Shown here one piece after another: positions 8,642-18,078 of a stretch of 64,000 nt of DNA. This stretch comes from Rhodopseudomonas palustris HaA2 (lineage in GTDB: Bacteria > Pseudomonadota > Alphaproteobacteria > Rhizobiales > Xanthobacteraceae): the NCBI RefSeq assembly GCF_000013365.1, contig NC_007778.1, positions 496,001-560,000 of the forward strand, given 5' to 3'. Numbering within the stretch: position 1 is the stretch's first letter; each line of letters starts with the position of its first letter. The position numbers and the translations under genes are program-made. Under the pieces are notes generated by a model that saw only the letters and a program-made list of their open reading frames with translations, did not search any database and had not been told where the DNA came from.

Positions 8642-9445
8642 ATGCTGACGGGAATCACCTCCGCCGACCTCATCACCGTCGCCAGCGGCGGGCTGGTCGG
8701 GTTCATTCTGGCGCTGATCGGCGGCGGCGGCTCGGTGCTGGCGGTGCCGCTGCTGGTCTATGTGGTCGGCGTGCGCTCGCCGCATGTGGCGATCGGCACC
8801 AGCGCGATCGCGGTGGCGATCTCGGCGCTCGCCAACATGCTGAGCCACTGGGCCGCCGGCCATGTGCGCTGGGCTTGCGCGCTGGTGTTCTCCGCGGCCG
8901 GGATCGGCGGCGCGTTCGCCGGCTCCAGCGTCGCCAAGCAGATCGACGGCCAGCAATTGCTGGTGCTGTTCGGCGTCCTGATGATCGTGATCGGGGTGCT
9001 GATGTCGCGCGGCCGCGCCGGCGGCGGCGACCCGACCATCCGGCTGACGATGGCGACCGCGAAGGCGATGCTGCCGAAGCTGATCGGCACCGGCTTCGGC
9101 GTCGGCGTGCTCGCCGGCTTCTTCGGCATCGGCGGCGGCTTCCTGATCGTGCCCGGGCTGATCCTCGCCACCGGCATGCCGCTGACTTACGCGATCGGCA
9201 GCTCGCTGGTCGCGGTGTTCGCGTTCGGCGCGTCCACCGCGGCGAGCTACGCGCTGTCCGGACTGATCGACTGGCGGCTCGCCGGCTTCTTCATCGGCGG
9301 TGGCCTCGCCGGCGGCCTGATCGGCATCGGCGCCGGCAAACTGATCGGCACCCACGACAAGGCGCTGCGCGCGGTGTTCTCCGCCGTCGTGGTGATCGTC
9401 GGGCTGTATGTCTGCGCCCGCGGCGTGATGGTCTTCCTGTCCTGA
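8642..9445 (+). CDS. TauE/SafE family sulfite exporter
   Basis: Integral inner-membrane protein of 267 residues with about eight hydrophobic helices and two internally similar halves. Both halves contain the family's Gly-rich motif, GFILALIGGGGSVLAVPLLV at the start and GVLAGFFGIGGGFLIVPGLI in the middle. This is the TauE/SafE family, which exports sulfite or organosulfonates. Placement opposite a persulfide dioxygenase-like gene suggests the substrate is sulfite from sulfide or persulfide oxidation. The shared 93-bp intergenic region is AT-richer than its surroundings (CTATCTATTAGCATAT at about 8594) and is a reasonable place for a BigR/SqrR-type repressor site, but I could not define a clear palindrome there. 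Confidence 0.85.
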   Translation: MLTGITSADLITVASGGLVGFILALIGGGGSVLAVPLLVYVVGVRSPHVAIGTSAIAVAISALANMLSHWAAGHVRWACALVFSAAGIGGAFAGSSVAKQIDGQQLLVLFGVLMIVIGVLMSRGRAGGGDPTIRLTMATAKAMLPKLIGTGFGVGVLAGFFGIGGGFLIVPGLILATGMPLTYAIGSSLVAVFAFGASTAASYALSGLIDWRLAGFFIGGGLAGGLIGIGAGKLIGTHDKALRAVFSAVVVIVGLYVCARGVMVFLS

Positions 9446-9490
9446 TACCAAGCGGCGGTCTTGCGACCGTCATCGATGCGGCTCAAGGGC

Positions 9491-9588
9491 TTTTCCGGTT
9501 CTGATCGAATCAGAACCGGAGCTCCAGATTCTTGATTTGACGCGTTTTCTTCACGCGAACCGGTATCCACTTCGCTCGAAAACGCTAT
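9491..9588. repeat. 98-bp double-hairpin repeat (copy A)
   Basis: Hairpin 1 is CCGGTTCTGAT, loop CGA, ATCAGAACCGG (11 perfect pairs). Hairpin 2 is closed by GCGTTTTC and GAAAACGC. The same 98-bp unit recurs at 58379-58476 with about six differences by eye. This copy lies between the tauE-like stop and the start of the gene at 9623. Confidence 0.9.
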
Positions 9589-9622
9589 AGACTTCCTCCT
9601 TTCAGCACCAAGGGAGGATTTC

Positions 9623-10765
9623 ATGGACTACACCGGCTTGCGCCCGCGCAGCGGCGCCGAGCAGCGCCGCCAGACCGACGCCGATCGCGCCCGAACCGTC
9701 GACAGCCTCACCGCGCTTCGCGCCGGCCTCAGGCAATTGCCGCCGAAGGGGCCCGGCAATTTCCTGCTCGCGACCTGGAACATCCGCGAATTCGGCGGCA
9801 ACAAGTTTCGCGGCCGGATCGACGATGCGCTGTATTGCATCGCCGAATGTATCAGCCGGTTCGACCTGGTTGCGGTGCAGGAGGTGCGGCAGGATCTGGT
9901 GGCGCTGAAACGGGTGATGCGGCTGCTCGGCCGCGACTGGGACTACATCTACACCGACGTCTCGTTCGCCGATGCCGGCAATGGCGAGCGGCTCGCCTTC
10001 GTGTTCAACCGCTCGCGGGTGCGATTCACCGGGCTCGCCGGCGAGCTGGTGCTGCCCAGCAAGGCGGCCACCGAACTGGTGGCGCAGATCGCGCGGACGC
10101 CGTTCCTCTGCGGCTTCCAGTCGGGCTGGGCGAAGTTCAATCTGTGCACCGTTCACATCTACTACGGCGAAGGCAAGAAGGACGACCCGAAACGCATCGA
10201 GGAGATCGACCTCACCGCCAAGCTGCTCGCCGACAAGGCCAAGAGCTACGTCAATCTGGAGACCTCGGCGGACTACTCGCCGGAGAATCTGGTGCTGCTC
10301 GGCGACTTCAACATCTTCGGCCGTGAGGACGCGACCTTCCAGGCGCTGACCGAGAACAAGTTCGTGATCCCCGAACCGCTGCTGCGCCAGACCAAGGGCA
10401 GCAACGTCGCCCAGGACAAGTTCTACGACCAGATCGCGTTCTTCAAGGAGACCCGCGGCATCAAGGCGATCAGCGCCGGCGTGTTCGACTTCTACAAATA
10501 CGTCTTCAACGATCCCAAGCTCTACAAGGACGTGATGCCGCCGAAGGCGGCATTCAACACCTGGCGCACCTATCAGATGTCGGACCATCTGATCATGTGG
10601 ACCGAGTTCGACGTCGACAAGACCGACCTCTATCTGAAGTCGCTCGCCAGAGAGCACAGCGGCGAGACCGCGGCCGGCGGCGCGGCGACAACGGCGAAGA
10701 AGAAGACCACCAAGAAGGTAGCCAAGAAGGTAGCGAAGAAAGCCCGCAAGGCACCGGCCGAATAA
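9623..10765 (+). CDS. Endonuclease/exonuclease/phosphatase family protein with lysine-rich C-terminal tail
   Basis: Protein of 380 residues. The catalytic core carries the EEP landmarks TWNIREFGG (metal-binding Asn), VAVQEVRQD (catalytic Glu), LLGDFNIFGRED (Asp/Asn pair) and a C-terminal SDHLIMWTEF (catalytic Asp-His). The family hydrolyses phosphodiester bonds in DNA, RNA or lipids; a DNase-I-like nuclease is the simplest reading. The last 30 or so residues are very unlike the core: AATTAKKKTTKKVAKKVAK followed by KARKAPAE, a tail resembling bacterial histone H1-like proteins, which would bind nucleic acid nonspecifically. No signal peptide is seen. A strong ribosome site (AAGGGAGGATTTC) precedes the ATG. 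The gene appears to stand alone, behind the 98-bp repeat. Confidence 0.85.
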   Translation: MDYTGLRPRSGAEQRRQTDADRARTVDSLTALRAGLRQLPPKGPGNFLLATWNIREFGGNKFRGRIDDALYCIAECISRFDLVAVQEVRQDLVALKRVMRLLGRDWDYIYTDVSFADAGNGERLAFVFNRSRVRFTGLAGELVLPSKAATELVAQIARTPFLCGFQSGWAKFNLCTVHIYYGEGKKDDPKRIEEIDLTAKLLADKAKSYVNLETSADYSPENLVLLGDFNIFGREDATFQALTENKFVIPEPLLRQTKGSNVAQDKFYDQIAFFKETRGIKAISAGVFDFYKYVFNDPKLYKDVMPPKAAFNTWRTYQMSDHLIMWTEFDVDKTDLYLKSLAREHSGETAAGGAATTAKKKTTKKVAKKVAKKARKAPAE

Positions 10766-10820
10766 GCGGCGGCACCACCCCGACCGTCGTCCCCGCCGAC
10801 CGCCGCGGCGCGATGCGGCC

Positions 10821-10843
10821 AGGCGCTCTGCGACAGAGCGCCT
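10821..10843. repeat. Perfect 10-bp hairpin downstream of the EEP gene
   Basis: AGGCGCTCTG, loop CGA, CAGAGCGCCT. It lies about 55 bp after the EEP gene stop. There is no T run, so it is not a canonical terminator, though it could stabilise the 3' end of the transcript. The rest of the gap up to 11028 holds no gene. Confidence 0.5.
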
Positions 10844-11028
10844 CAGGCCGGGTTGCCGGACTAAACATCACTGTCATGTTGCACGGCTAATCTTGGGTTC
10901 CGCGATGTTTGATCGGCGGGTCGACGCAGATCGGCCGCCGCAAGTCGATCAGGCGCAGTCGATCAGGCGCAGCAGTGCGTCTGCACGTCTCCGCATGCTC
11001 CGAAATCCAGCGAAAGGCTCCCTCCTTC

Positions 11029-11904
11029 ATGCGCAACACCATGCTGACTTCGTTCGTTTCCGCTCTGCTCGCTGTGGCGGCGTCGGTCACCGTCGCGGCT
11101 GCGGCCGACGGCGCCATCGACAACGGCGCGCTGGCGAAATCCGAATTCCGCGACCATGCGCGGACCTTCGGACTGGTCTACACGCTGCCCAAGACCGTCA
11201 ACGACGTTCTCGATGCGACCATCAGGGGCCCGCTGAAGGAAAAGCTCCTGAATGCGAAGCTCGACACCGAAGCGCAGATGCACAACATTCCGCACGTCAC
11301 GGTGGTGCACATCCACAATGCCGATCCGGCCACGCCCGAGAAGATGCTCGCGGCGCTGCCCAAGCTGCCGCCGGTCCTCGACGTCACGCTGAAGACTTTC
11401 TACACCACCGAAGCCGCCAAGGGCGCCGGCCATCCGTGGTGGCTCGACCTCGGCATCGTCAAGGAAGGCAAGAGCTTCGAGGAGATGATGGCGTTCAATA
11501 CCGCCGCCACGGCGGCGCTGGCGCCGCTCCGCGACGGACCGCTGCCGCGTTGCACCGGTCCGGTCTATGCGGTGATGAGCGATGCCGCCAAGGATCTGGT
11601 CCGCACCGTCGGCGTCAGCGGCGTCAATGTCGTCAAGGACGGCAAGGAATTGCGCTCGCACAACCCGCACAACACGCTGGTCTACAGCATGGCGAAATTC
11701 ACCCCTGAGCTGCAGGCGCAGATGAACCAGGCGGCGAAGGAGTTCAACCAGATCCTCCCGGACGGAATCCCCACCTCCTTCAAGAGCGTCTCGATCGTCG
11801 AGCTGGGCTTCGCCGGCAACGTGCTGCGCGAAATCTATCGGATCAGCCTCGAGGACGGCTCGGTGCTGAACGTCGCGACCGGCAAGATGGCTTCGCTGAA
11901 GTAG
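11029..11904 (+). CDS. Exported protein with paired HxT motifs, possible 2H phosphoesterase-like fold
   Basis: Protein of 291 residues. A Sec signal peptide covers about residues 1-25 (MLTSFVSALLAVAASVTVAAA, cleavage near AAA-DG), so the mature form is periplasmic or secreted. Two short motifs with the pattern His-x-Thr-x-hydrophobic stand out: IPHVTVVHIH near residue 90 and NPHNTLVYSM near residue 215. Paired HxT motifs are the catalytic signature of the 2H phosphoesterase superfamily (LigT, cyclic phosphodiesterases). The rest, such as LPKLPPVLDVTLKTFYTTEAA and the final VELGFAGNVLREIYRISLEDG, also fits the alternating strands of that fold. The assignment rests on motif pattern only. The start follows CTCCTTC, a weak ribosome site. 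A strong terminator follows. Confidence 0.72.
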   Translation: MRNTMLTSFVSALLAVAASVTVAAAADGAIDNGALAKSEFRDHARTFGLVYTLPKTVNDVLDATIRGPLKEKLLNAKLDTEAQMHNIPHVTVVHIHNADPATPEKMLAALPKLPPVLDVTLKTFYTTEAAKGAGHPWWLDLGIVKEGKSFEEMMAFNTAATAALAPLRDGPLPRCTGPVYAVMSDAAKDLVRTVGVSGVNVVKDGKELRSHNPHNTLVYSMAKFTPELQAQMNQAAKEFNQILPDGIPTSFKSVSIVELGFAGNVLREIYRISLEDGSVLNVATGKMASLK

Positions 11905-11950
11905 CCATCCGACCGGGCGCTCCGGCGCTCGGTGCGCCAGCCCGCCAAGG

Positions 11951-11983
11951 AAAAGGGCGGCCCGATGATGGGCCGCCCTTTTT
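11951..11983. terminator. Bidirectional terminator between the exported HxT protein and pckA
   Basis: AAAAGGGCGGCCC, loop GATGAT, GGGCCGCCCTTTTT. It has A-rich and T-rich flanks on both sides and lies between two converging genes, so it probably stops transcription in both directions. Confidence 0.9.
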
Positions 11984-12023
11984 GATTCGCGATGTCGCTT
12001 CGATCCAGCCGAGGCGTTCGAAG

Positions 12024-13637
<1,614 letters not shown>

Positions 13638-13701
13638 GAATGAATCCTCCTCGAGTCCGCGTTGTCCCGATCGCGCGATTGCCGCCAATGCGCTTCAGCC
13701 C

Positions 13702-13725
13702 GCGGTAAACTTCTATATATACCGC
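13702..13725 (-). promoter_or_regulatory. Candidate pckA operator/promoter palindrome
   Basis: On the + strand GCGGTA, twelve bases, TACCGC form a perfect interrupted palindrome. The spacer contains an AT-rich TATATA stretch that would serve as a -10 region for pckA, 65-90 bp before its GTG. A related imperfect arm (GCGGCA ... TACCGC) occurs near 13780-13802. Confidence 0.4.
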
Positions 13726-13824
13726 CCAGGTCCAGTGGGGCGACTGAATAGTGGCGAACCCCGGCTTTGCCAACCCGTGCGGCAGTATTTGGTTTACCGC
13801 CGGATGACATTGCGCTGGCTCAAG

Positions 13825-14574
13825 TCATTCCGTCTCGCGGGCGATGTCTGCCATGCGCTTGAGCATGTGCCGCAGCGCCGCGGGGGTGGTCACCCGCTCC
13901 GGAAACGACAGCCGCAGGGTGGTCCGGCCGGCCGCGAGATCGACCCCCTCGGGGTCGAGGCCGTTACAGCGCCAGTCATCCGATGCGGCGCCGAGCAGCC
14001 TGGTCGCATAAAGATTCATCGTGCCCAAATGATCCGCATTCATGTGTTCGACCGCGGACTCCTCGGCGTCGAGCAGGCTGGCGGCGCCGTCGAGATCGGT
14101 CAGATAGGCCGACGGCTCCAGATCGACGATCCGGCCGAAGCCTGCCACCAGATGCGCGCTGCTGGTCTCGATGCGGTACAGCGCGAAATCGGTAAAATCG
14201 ATGTAGTCGGCCGCGCCCGGGTGGGCGGCGAGATAGCGCCGGCGGAGCTGCGGAAGATCGGCCGGAGCGGCCGCGGATGCGACGCCCTGCAGCATGATCC
14301 GGGCGCCCTCCAGCGGGTCGCCCGCGGCGCGCTCGTCGAGCATCAGCGACACCCGCGGGTCCGCGAGCAGGTTCCGGGTGTGCACCGCCAGGCGGGAAAT
14401 CAGCAGCACCGGGGAGCCGTCGGGCGCGCTGGCGAGGTTGACCAGCGAGCAATACGGCGCGCCGCCGTCGCGCAGCAGGGTGGCCAGCGCCCCCTCCCGC
14501 CGGCGGCGCAACAGCGATTTGGCGACCTTCGCGGGATCGAATTCGGCCGTGGGCTGCATCACGAGTTCCGTCAA
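13825..14574 (-). CDS. HugZ-like haem-utilisation / pyridoxamine-phosphate-oxidase fold protein
   Basis: Protein of 249 residues. The N-terminal 150 residues match the FMN-binding split barrel of the PNPOx-like family (GALATLLRDGGAPYCSLVNLA, then LLISRLAVHTRNLLADPRVSL). The C-terminal domain is of the DUF2470 type, with EEHMNADH-like sequence (AVEHMNADHLGTMNLYATRL) and GLDPEGVDLAAGRT. This two-domain arrangement is that of HugZ, a haem-binding protein needed to use haem as an iron source in other bacteria. The His in EHMNADH is a candidate haem or substrate contact. The gene is divergent from chvI and about 190 bp upstream of pckA, with no evident functional link to either. The haem role is inferred from the family. 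Confidence 0.82.
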   Translation of the reverse strand: MTELVMQPTAEFDPAKVAKSLLRRRREGALATLLRDGGAPYCSLVNLASAPDGSPVLLISRLAVHTRNLLADPRVSLMLDERAAGDPLEGARIMLQGVASAAAPADLPQLRRRYLAAHPGAADYIDFTDFALYRIETSSAHLVAGFGRIVDLEPSAYLTDLDGAASLLDAEESAVEHMNADHLGTMNLYATRLLGAASDDWRCNGLDPEGVDLAAGRTTLRLSFPERVTTPAALRHMLKRMADIARETE

Positions 14575-14769
14575 TTCATTGCCGGATGGGGGTTTTATGC
14601 CCGAAAACCGGGCTTATATCATGCCCGCCTGCGCTCTGTTCCCGAGATTTAGGAACCGGCCACATTTCAGCCCAGCTTGCATTGCTCGTTGACTGTGCTT
14701 TTTGGGCAACCTGAACCACGGATCGCCGAATCGTTCGCGGTCTCGCCACGCCGTTTCGGAAAGAGCTTC

Positions 14770-15471
14770 ATGCCAACAATCGCCTTGGTCGACGACGACC
14801 GCAACATCCTCACATCCGTCTCGATCGCTCTGGAAGCCGAGGGCTACCGGATCATGACCTATACGGATGGCGCTTCCGCGCTCGACGGATTCCGCACCTC
14901 GCCGCCCGACCTCGCCATCCTCGATATCAAGATGCCGCGGATGGACGGCATGGAAACGCTGCGGCGGCTGCGGCAGAAGTCCGACCTGCCGGTGATCTTC
15001 CTCACCTCCAAGGACGAGGAGATCGACGAATTGTTCGGCCTCAAGATGGGCGCCGACGATTTCATCCGCAAACCGTTCTCGCAGCGTCTGCTGGTCGAGC
15101 GCGTCAAAGCGGTGCTGCGGCGCTCGGCGCCGAAGGATCCGGCTGCTGCGCCGAAGGAAACCGACGCCAAGGCGCTGGACCGCGGCCTGCTGCGGATGGA
15201 CCCGGAGCGTCACACCTGCACCTGGAAGAACGAGCCGGTGACGCTCACCGTCACCGAATTCCTGATCCTGCAGGCGCTGGCGACCCGGCCCGGCGTGGTG
15301 AAAAGCCGCAACGCGCTGATGGACGCCGCCTATGACGATCAGGTCTATGTCGACGACCGCACCATCGACAGCCACATCAAGCGGCTGCGCAAGAAGTTCA
15401 AGGTGGTGGACGACGATTTCGAGATGATCGAAACCCTCTACGGTGTCGGCTACCGCTTCAAGGAAACCTGA
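14770..15471 (+). CDS. chvI: Two-component response regulator ChvI
   Basis: OmpR-family response regulator of 233 residues. The receiver domain (about 1-120) has the acidic pocket VDDDRN, the phosphorylated Asp in [13 protein letters not shown], Thr in VIFLTSKDE and Lys in FIRKPFSQ. The C-terminal winged helix includes [19 protein letters not shown] and [15 protein letters not shown]. The [20 protein letters not shown] sequence and the gene context (chvG, hprK and EIIA following) identify ChvI. In Rhizobiales, ChvI controls envelope, exopolysaccharide and acid responses. ATG at 14770 follows the weak GAGCTTC site; the longer open frame adds 31 unlikely residues. A long inverted repeat separates it from chvG. 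Confidence 0.93.
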   Translation: MPTIALVDDDRNILTSVSIALEAEGYRIMTYTDGASALDGFRTSPPDLAILDIKMPRMDGMETLRRLRQKSDLPVIFLTSKDEEIDELFGLKMGADDFIRKPFSQRLLVERVKAVLRRSAPKDPAAAPKETDAKALDRGLLRMDPERHTCTWKNEPVTLTVTEFLILQALATRPGVVKSRNALMDAAYDDQVYVDDRTIDSHIKRLRKKFKVVDDDFEMIETLYGVGYRFKET

Positions 15472-15531
15472 TCGGGACGCCGGACCGCAGCGCATCGGCG
15501 CCTGACGCCGCCGCCGCATTGCGATATGCTC

Positions 15532-15580
15532 GCGCATGATCCCGAAAAGGGAATACCGGTTTTCGGAGACGATCATGCGC
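15532..15580. repeat. Long inverted repeat between chvI and chvG
   Basis: Outer arms GCGCATGATC and GATCATGCGC pair perfectly over 10 bp. Inner arms CCGAAAA and TTTTCGG pair as well. The 49-bp structure lies 60 bp after the chvI stop and 44 bp before the chvG start. It could act as a repeat of mobile origin or reduce read-through into chvG. Confidence 0.8.
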
Positions 15581-15623
15581 CGACGACAATTGCTCATCGC
15601 CAATCATCGGGCAGGCTTGGCCA

Positions 15624-17423
15624 TTGCTGGATCGCACCGCGGCTGATCAGGAAGCCCGCGACGGGGACGACGCCGCCGCGCAGGACGAGACCGCGACCCG
15701 CGCCCGGCCGTGGCAGCGGCCGTTCGCCTGGGTGCGGCGTGCCGGGCAGTTCTTTTTCACGCTGAGCTTCTCCAGCCTGACGCGGCGCATCCTGTCGCTC
15801 AACCTCGCCGGCCTGATGGCGCTGTCGGCGAGCATTCTGTATCTGTCGCAGTTCCGCGCCGGCCTGATCGACGCCCGCGCGCAGAGCCTGCTGGTGCAGG
15901 CCGAAATCATCGCCGGCGCGATCGCCGCCTCCGCCACCGTCGAAACCAACACCATCACCATCGATCCGGACCGGCTGCTCGATCTCAAGCCCGGCGAGAC
16001 CTACGGCCCGCCGGACGAATACGCGGTGCTGGATTTCCCGATCAATCCCGAGCGCGTCGCGCCGGTGCTGCGGCGGCTGATCTCGCCGACCAAGACGAGG
16101 GCCCGCATCTATGACCGCGATGGCGTGCTGATTCTCGACAGCCGCAGCCTGTACGGCCGCGGCGACGTGATGCGGTTCGACCTGCCGCCGCCGACGGCGG
16201 AGAAGCCCGGCTTCGTCGAGCGCGCGATGATCGCGATCCGCACCTGGTTCAATCGCGGCGATCTGCCGCTGTATCGCGAACTCGGGCCCGAGAACGGCAA
16301 CGGCTATCAGGAGGTCGCCGATTCGCTGAAGGGCCAGAAGAACTCGATGGTGCGGATCAACGACCGCGGCGAGGTGATCGTCTCGGTCGCGGTGCCGGTG
16401 CAGCGTTTCCGCGCCATTCACGGCGCCTTGATGCTGTCGACCCAGGGCGACGACATCGACCAGATGGTGACCGCCGAACGGCTGGCGATCCTGAAGATCT
16501 TCGGGCTGGCGGCGATCGTGATGTTCGTGCTGTCGGTGCTGCTGGCCTCGACCATCGCGGGTCCGGTGCGCAGGCTCGCCGACGCCGCCGAGCGGGTCCG
16601 CCGCCGCATTCGCGCCCGCGTCGAGATTCCGGATTTCACCACGAGGCGCGACGAGATCGGGCATCTGTCGGGCGCGCTGCGGGAGATGACCGATTCGCTG
16701 TACAACCGCATCGAGGCGATCGAGCGCTTCGCCGCCGACGTCTCGCACGAACTGAAGAACCCGCTGACCTCGCTGCGTTCGGCGGTCGAGACGCTGCCGC
16801 TGGCCAAGAATGCCAACAGCCGGTCGCGGCTGCTCGCGGTGATCGAGCACGACGTCAAACGGCTCGACCGGCTGATCTCGGACATCTCCGACGCCAGCCG
16901 GCTCGACGCCGAATTGCAGCGCCAGGACGCCGCCCCGGTCGATCTGCGCCGGCTGCTGACGACGCTGACCTTGGTCGCCAACGAAACCCGGCTCGGCAAC
17001 AATGCGCTGGTCGAGGTGCGGTTCGAGGGACCGCCGAACGAGCCGTTCTCGGTGCCCGGCCATGATTCGCGGCTCGGCCAGGTGATCTCCAACCTGCTGT
17101 CGAATGCGCAGTCGTTCTCCCGCGAGGGCGGCAAGGTTCAGATCGTCTGCCGCCGCCGCAAGACCGAGATCGAGATCGTGGTCGACGACGAGGGCCCGGG
17201 CATCCGCGACGACGCCTTCGACAAGATCTTCGAGCGTTTCTACACCGACCGGCCGCATCAGGGCTTCGGCCAGAATTCCGGGCTCGGCCTGTCGATCTCC
17301 CGGCAGATCGTCGAGGCCCATGGTGGCAAAATCCGCGCCGAGAATCGCCCCGGCCCGCGCGATGCGGAGGGCGAGCCGACCATCGCCGGCGCCCGCTTCG
17401 TGGTCCGGCTGCCGTCGACATGA
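15624..17423 (+). CDS. chvG: Sensor histidine kinase ChvG (ExoS)
   Basis: Membrane-bound kinase of 599 residues that senses acid or envelope stress and phosphorylates ChvI. There is a transmembrane helix at about 55-75 (LNLAGLMALSASILYLSQFR), a roughly 215-residue periplasmic domain, and a second transmembrane helix near 290-313 (IFGLAAIVMFVLSVLLASTIAG). A HAMP region and the H-box FAADVSHELKNPLTSL (phosphorylated His at about 375) follow, then N-box VISNLLSNAQSFS, G1 box DDEGPGIRDD and G2 box GLGLSISRQI. In the RSI-type system of Rhizobium relatives the periplasmic inhibitor ExoR binds this domain; exoR is not in the window. The start is a TTG preceded by a weak GGCAGG site. The 3' end overlaps hprK by four bases (ATGA), so they are translationally coupled. 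Confidence 0.92.
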   Translation: MLDRTAADQEARDGDDAAAQDETATRARPWQRPFAWVRRAGQFFFTLSFSSLTRRILSLNLAGLMALSASILYLSQFRAGLIDARAQSLLVQAEIIAGAIAASATVETNTITIDPDRLLDLKPGETYGPPDEYAVLDFPINPERVAPVLRRLISPTKTRARIYDRDGVLILDSRSLYGRGDVMRFDLPPPTAEKPGFVERAMIAIRTWFNRGDLPLYRELGPENGNGYQEVADSLKGQKNSMVRINDRGEVIVSVAVPVQRFRAIHGALMLSTQGDDIDQMVTAERLAILKIFGLAAIVMFVLSVLLASTIAGPVRRLADAAERVRRRIRARVEIPDFTTRRDEIGHLSGALREMTDSLYNRIEAIERFAADVSHELKNPLTSLRSAVETLPLAKNANSRSRLLAVIEHDVKRLDRLISDISDASRLDAELQRQDAAPVDLRRLLTTLTLVANETRLGNNALVEVRFEGPPNEPFSVPGHDSRLGQVISNLLSNAQSFSREGGKVQIVCRRRKTEIEIVVDDEGPGIRDDAFDKIFERFYTDRPHQGFGQNSGLGLSISRQIVEAHGGKIRAENRPGPRDAEGEPTIAGARFVVRLPST

Positions 17424-17947
17424 CCGCGCCGGGCGCGCCCAGCATTCACGCCTCCGCCGTCCGGGTCGGCGACCGCGCGGTGCTGATCCGCGGGCCCTCC
17501 GGCTCCGGTAAATCCCGCCTCGCCTTCGGGCTGATCGTCGCAGGACGGGCGGGGCAGATCCCGCCGGTGGAACTGATCGGCGACGATCGGGTCTTTCTGG
17601 AACAGCGCGACGGCCGGCTGCGGGTCCGCCCGGTGCCGGGTCTCGCGGGGATGATCGAGGTCCGGGGCCTCGGCCTCCGCCGGGTTCCGGCCGCCCCGGA
17701 GGCGGTCGTCGGCCTGGTCGTCGACCTCGCCGCGGAGGACGCCGCCCGCCTTCCCGAAGCGGCCGCGTTGCGTATGATGCTGGAGGGCGTCGAATTGCCG
17801 CGGGTGCCGGTCGGTCCCGGCTATGATCCGCTACCACTGGTCGTCGCGGCGCTGACGACCGGCGACGCCATCGCACCTGGGACACAGTTGGATGATTGCC
17901 GGAAGGATTTTGGTAACCATATGAGCCACACAATCGTCACTGAATAG
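17420..17947 (+). CDS. hprK: HPr kinase/phosphorylase, short alphaproteobacterial form
   Basis: Protein of 175 residues corresponding only to the C-terminal catalytic domain of Gram-positive HprK. The P-loop GPSGSGKSR spans about residues 25-33. LIGDDRVFL holds the catalytic Asp region and GMIEVRGLGLRRVP is the HprK signature. The N-terminal domain of the about 310-residue Firmicute enzyme is absent, as is usual in Rhizobiales. It phosphorylates a Ser of HPr, linking carbon status to the chvG-chvI module. Its start codon overlaps the chvG stop (ATGA). A stand-alone EIIA and HPr follow after a 130-bp gap, so the target is encoded next to the kinase. Confidence 0.92.
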   Translation: MTAPGAPSIHASAVRVGDRAVLIRGPSGSGKSRLAFGLIVAGRAGQIPPVELIGDDRVFLEQRDGRLRVRPVPGLAGMIEVRGLGLRRVPAAPEAVVGLVVDLAAEDAARLPEAAALRMMLEGVELPRVPVGPGYDPLPLVVAALTTGDAIAPGTQLDDCRKDFGNHMSHTIVTE

Positions 17948-18078
17948 ACCCGCCCCGGTTCCCGATTTGCCCCCGTCTTCGAGGGTGAATCGCGAAAACC
18001 CCCTTGCATAGGGGCTCTGGATGGTCAAAGTGACCCGTTCGCGCGGTGCACCCACGAAGCGCCCGCGAGGAGTTTCCG

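Noticed and set aside
10887-11123. Minus-strand frame overlapping the start of the HxT protein
   Set aside because: It overlaps the signal peptide coding region and has no start signal or domain.
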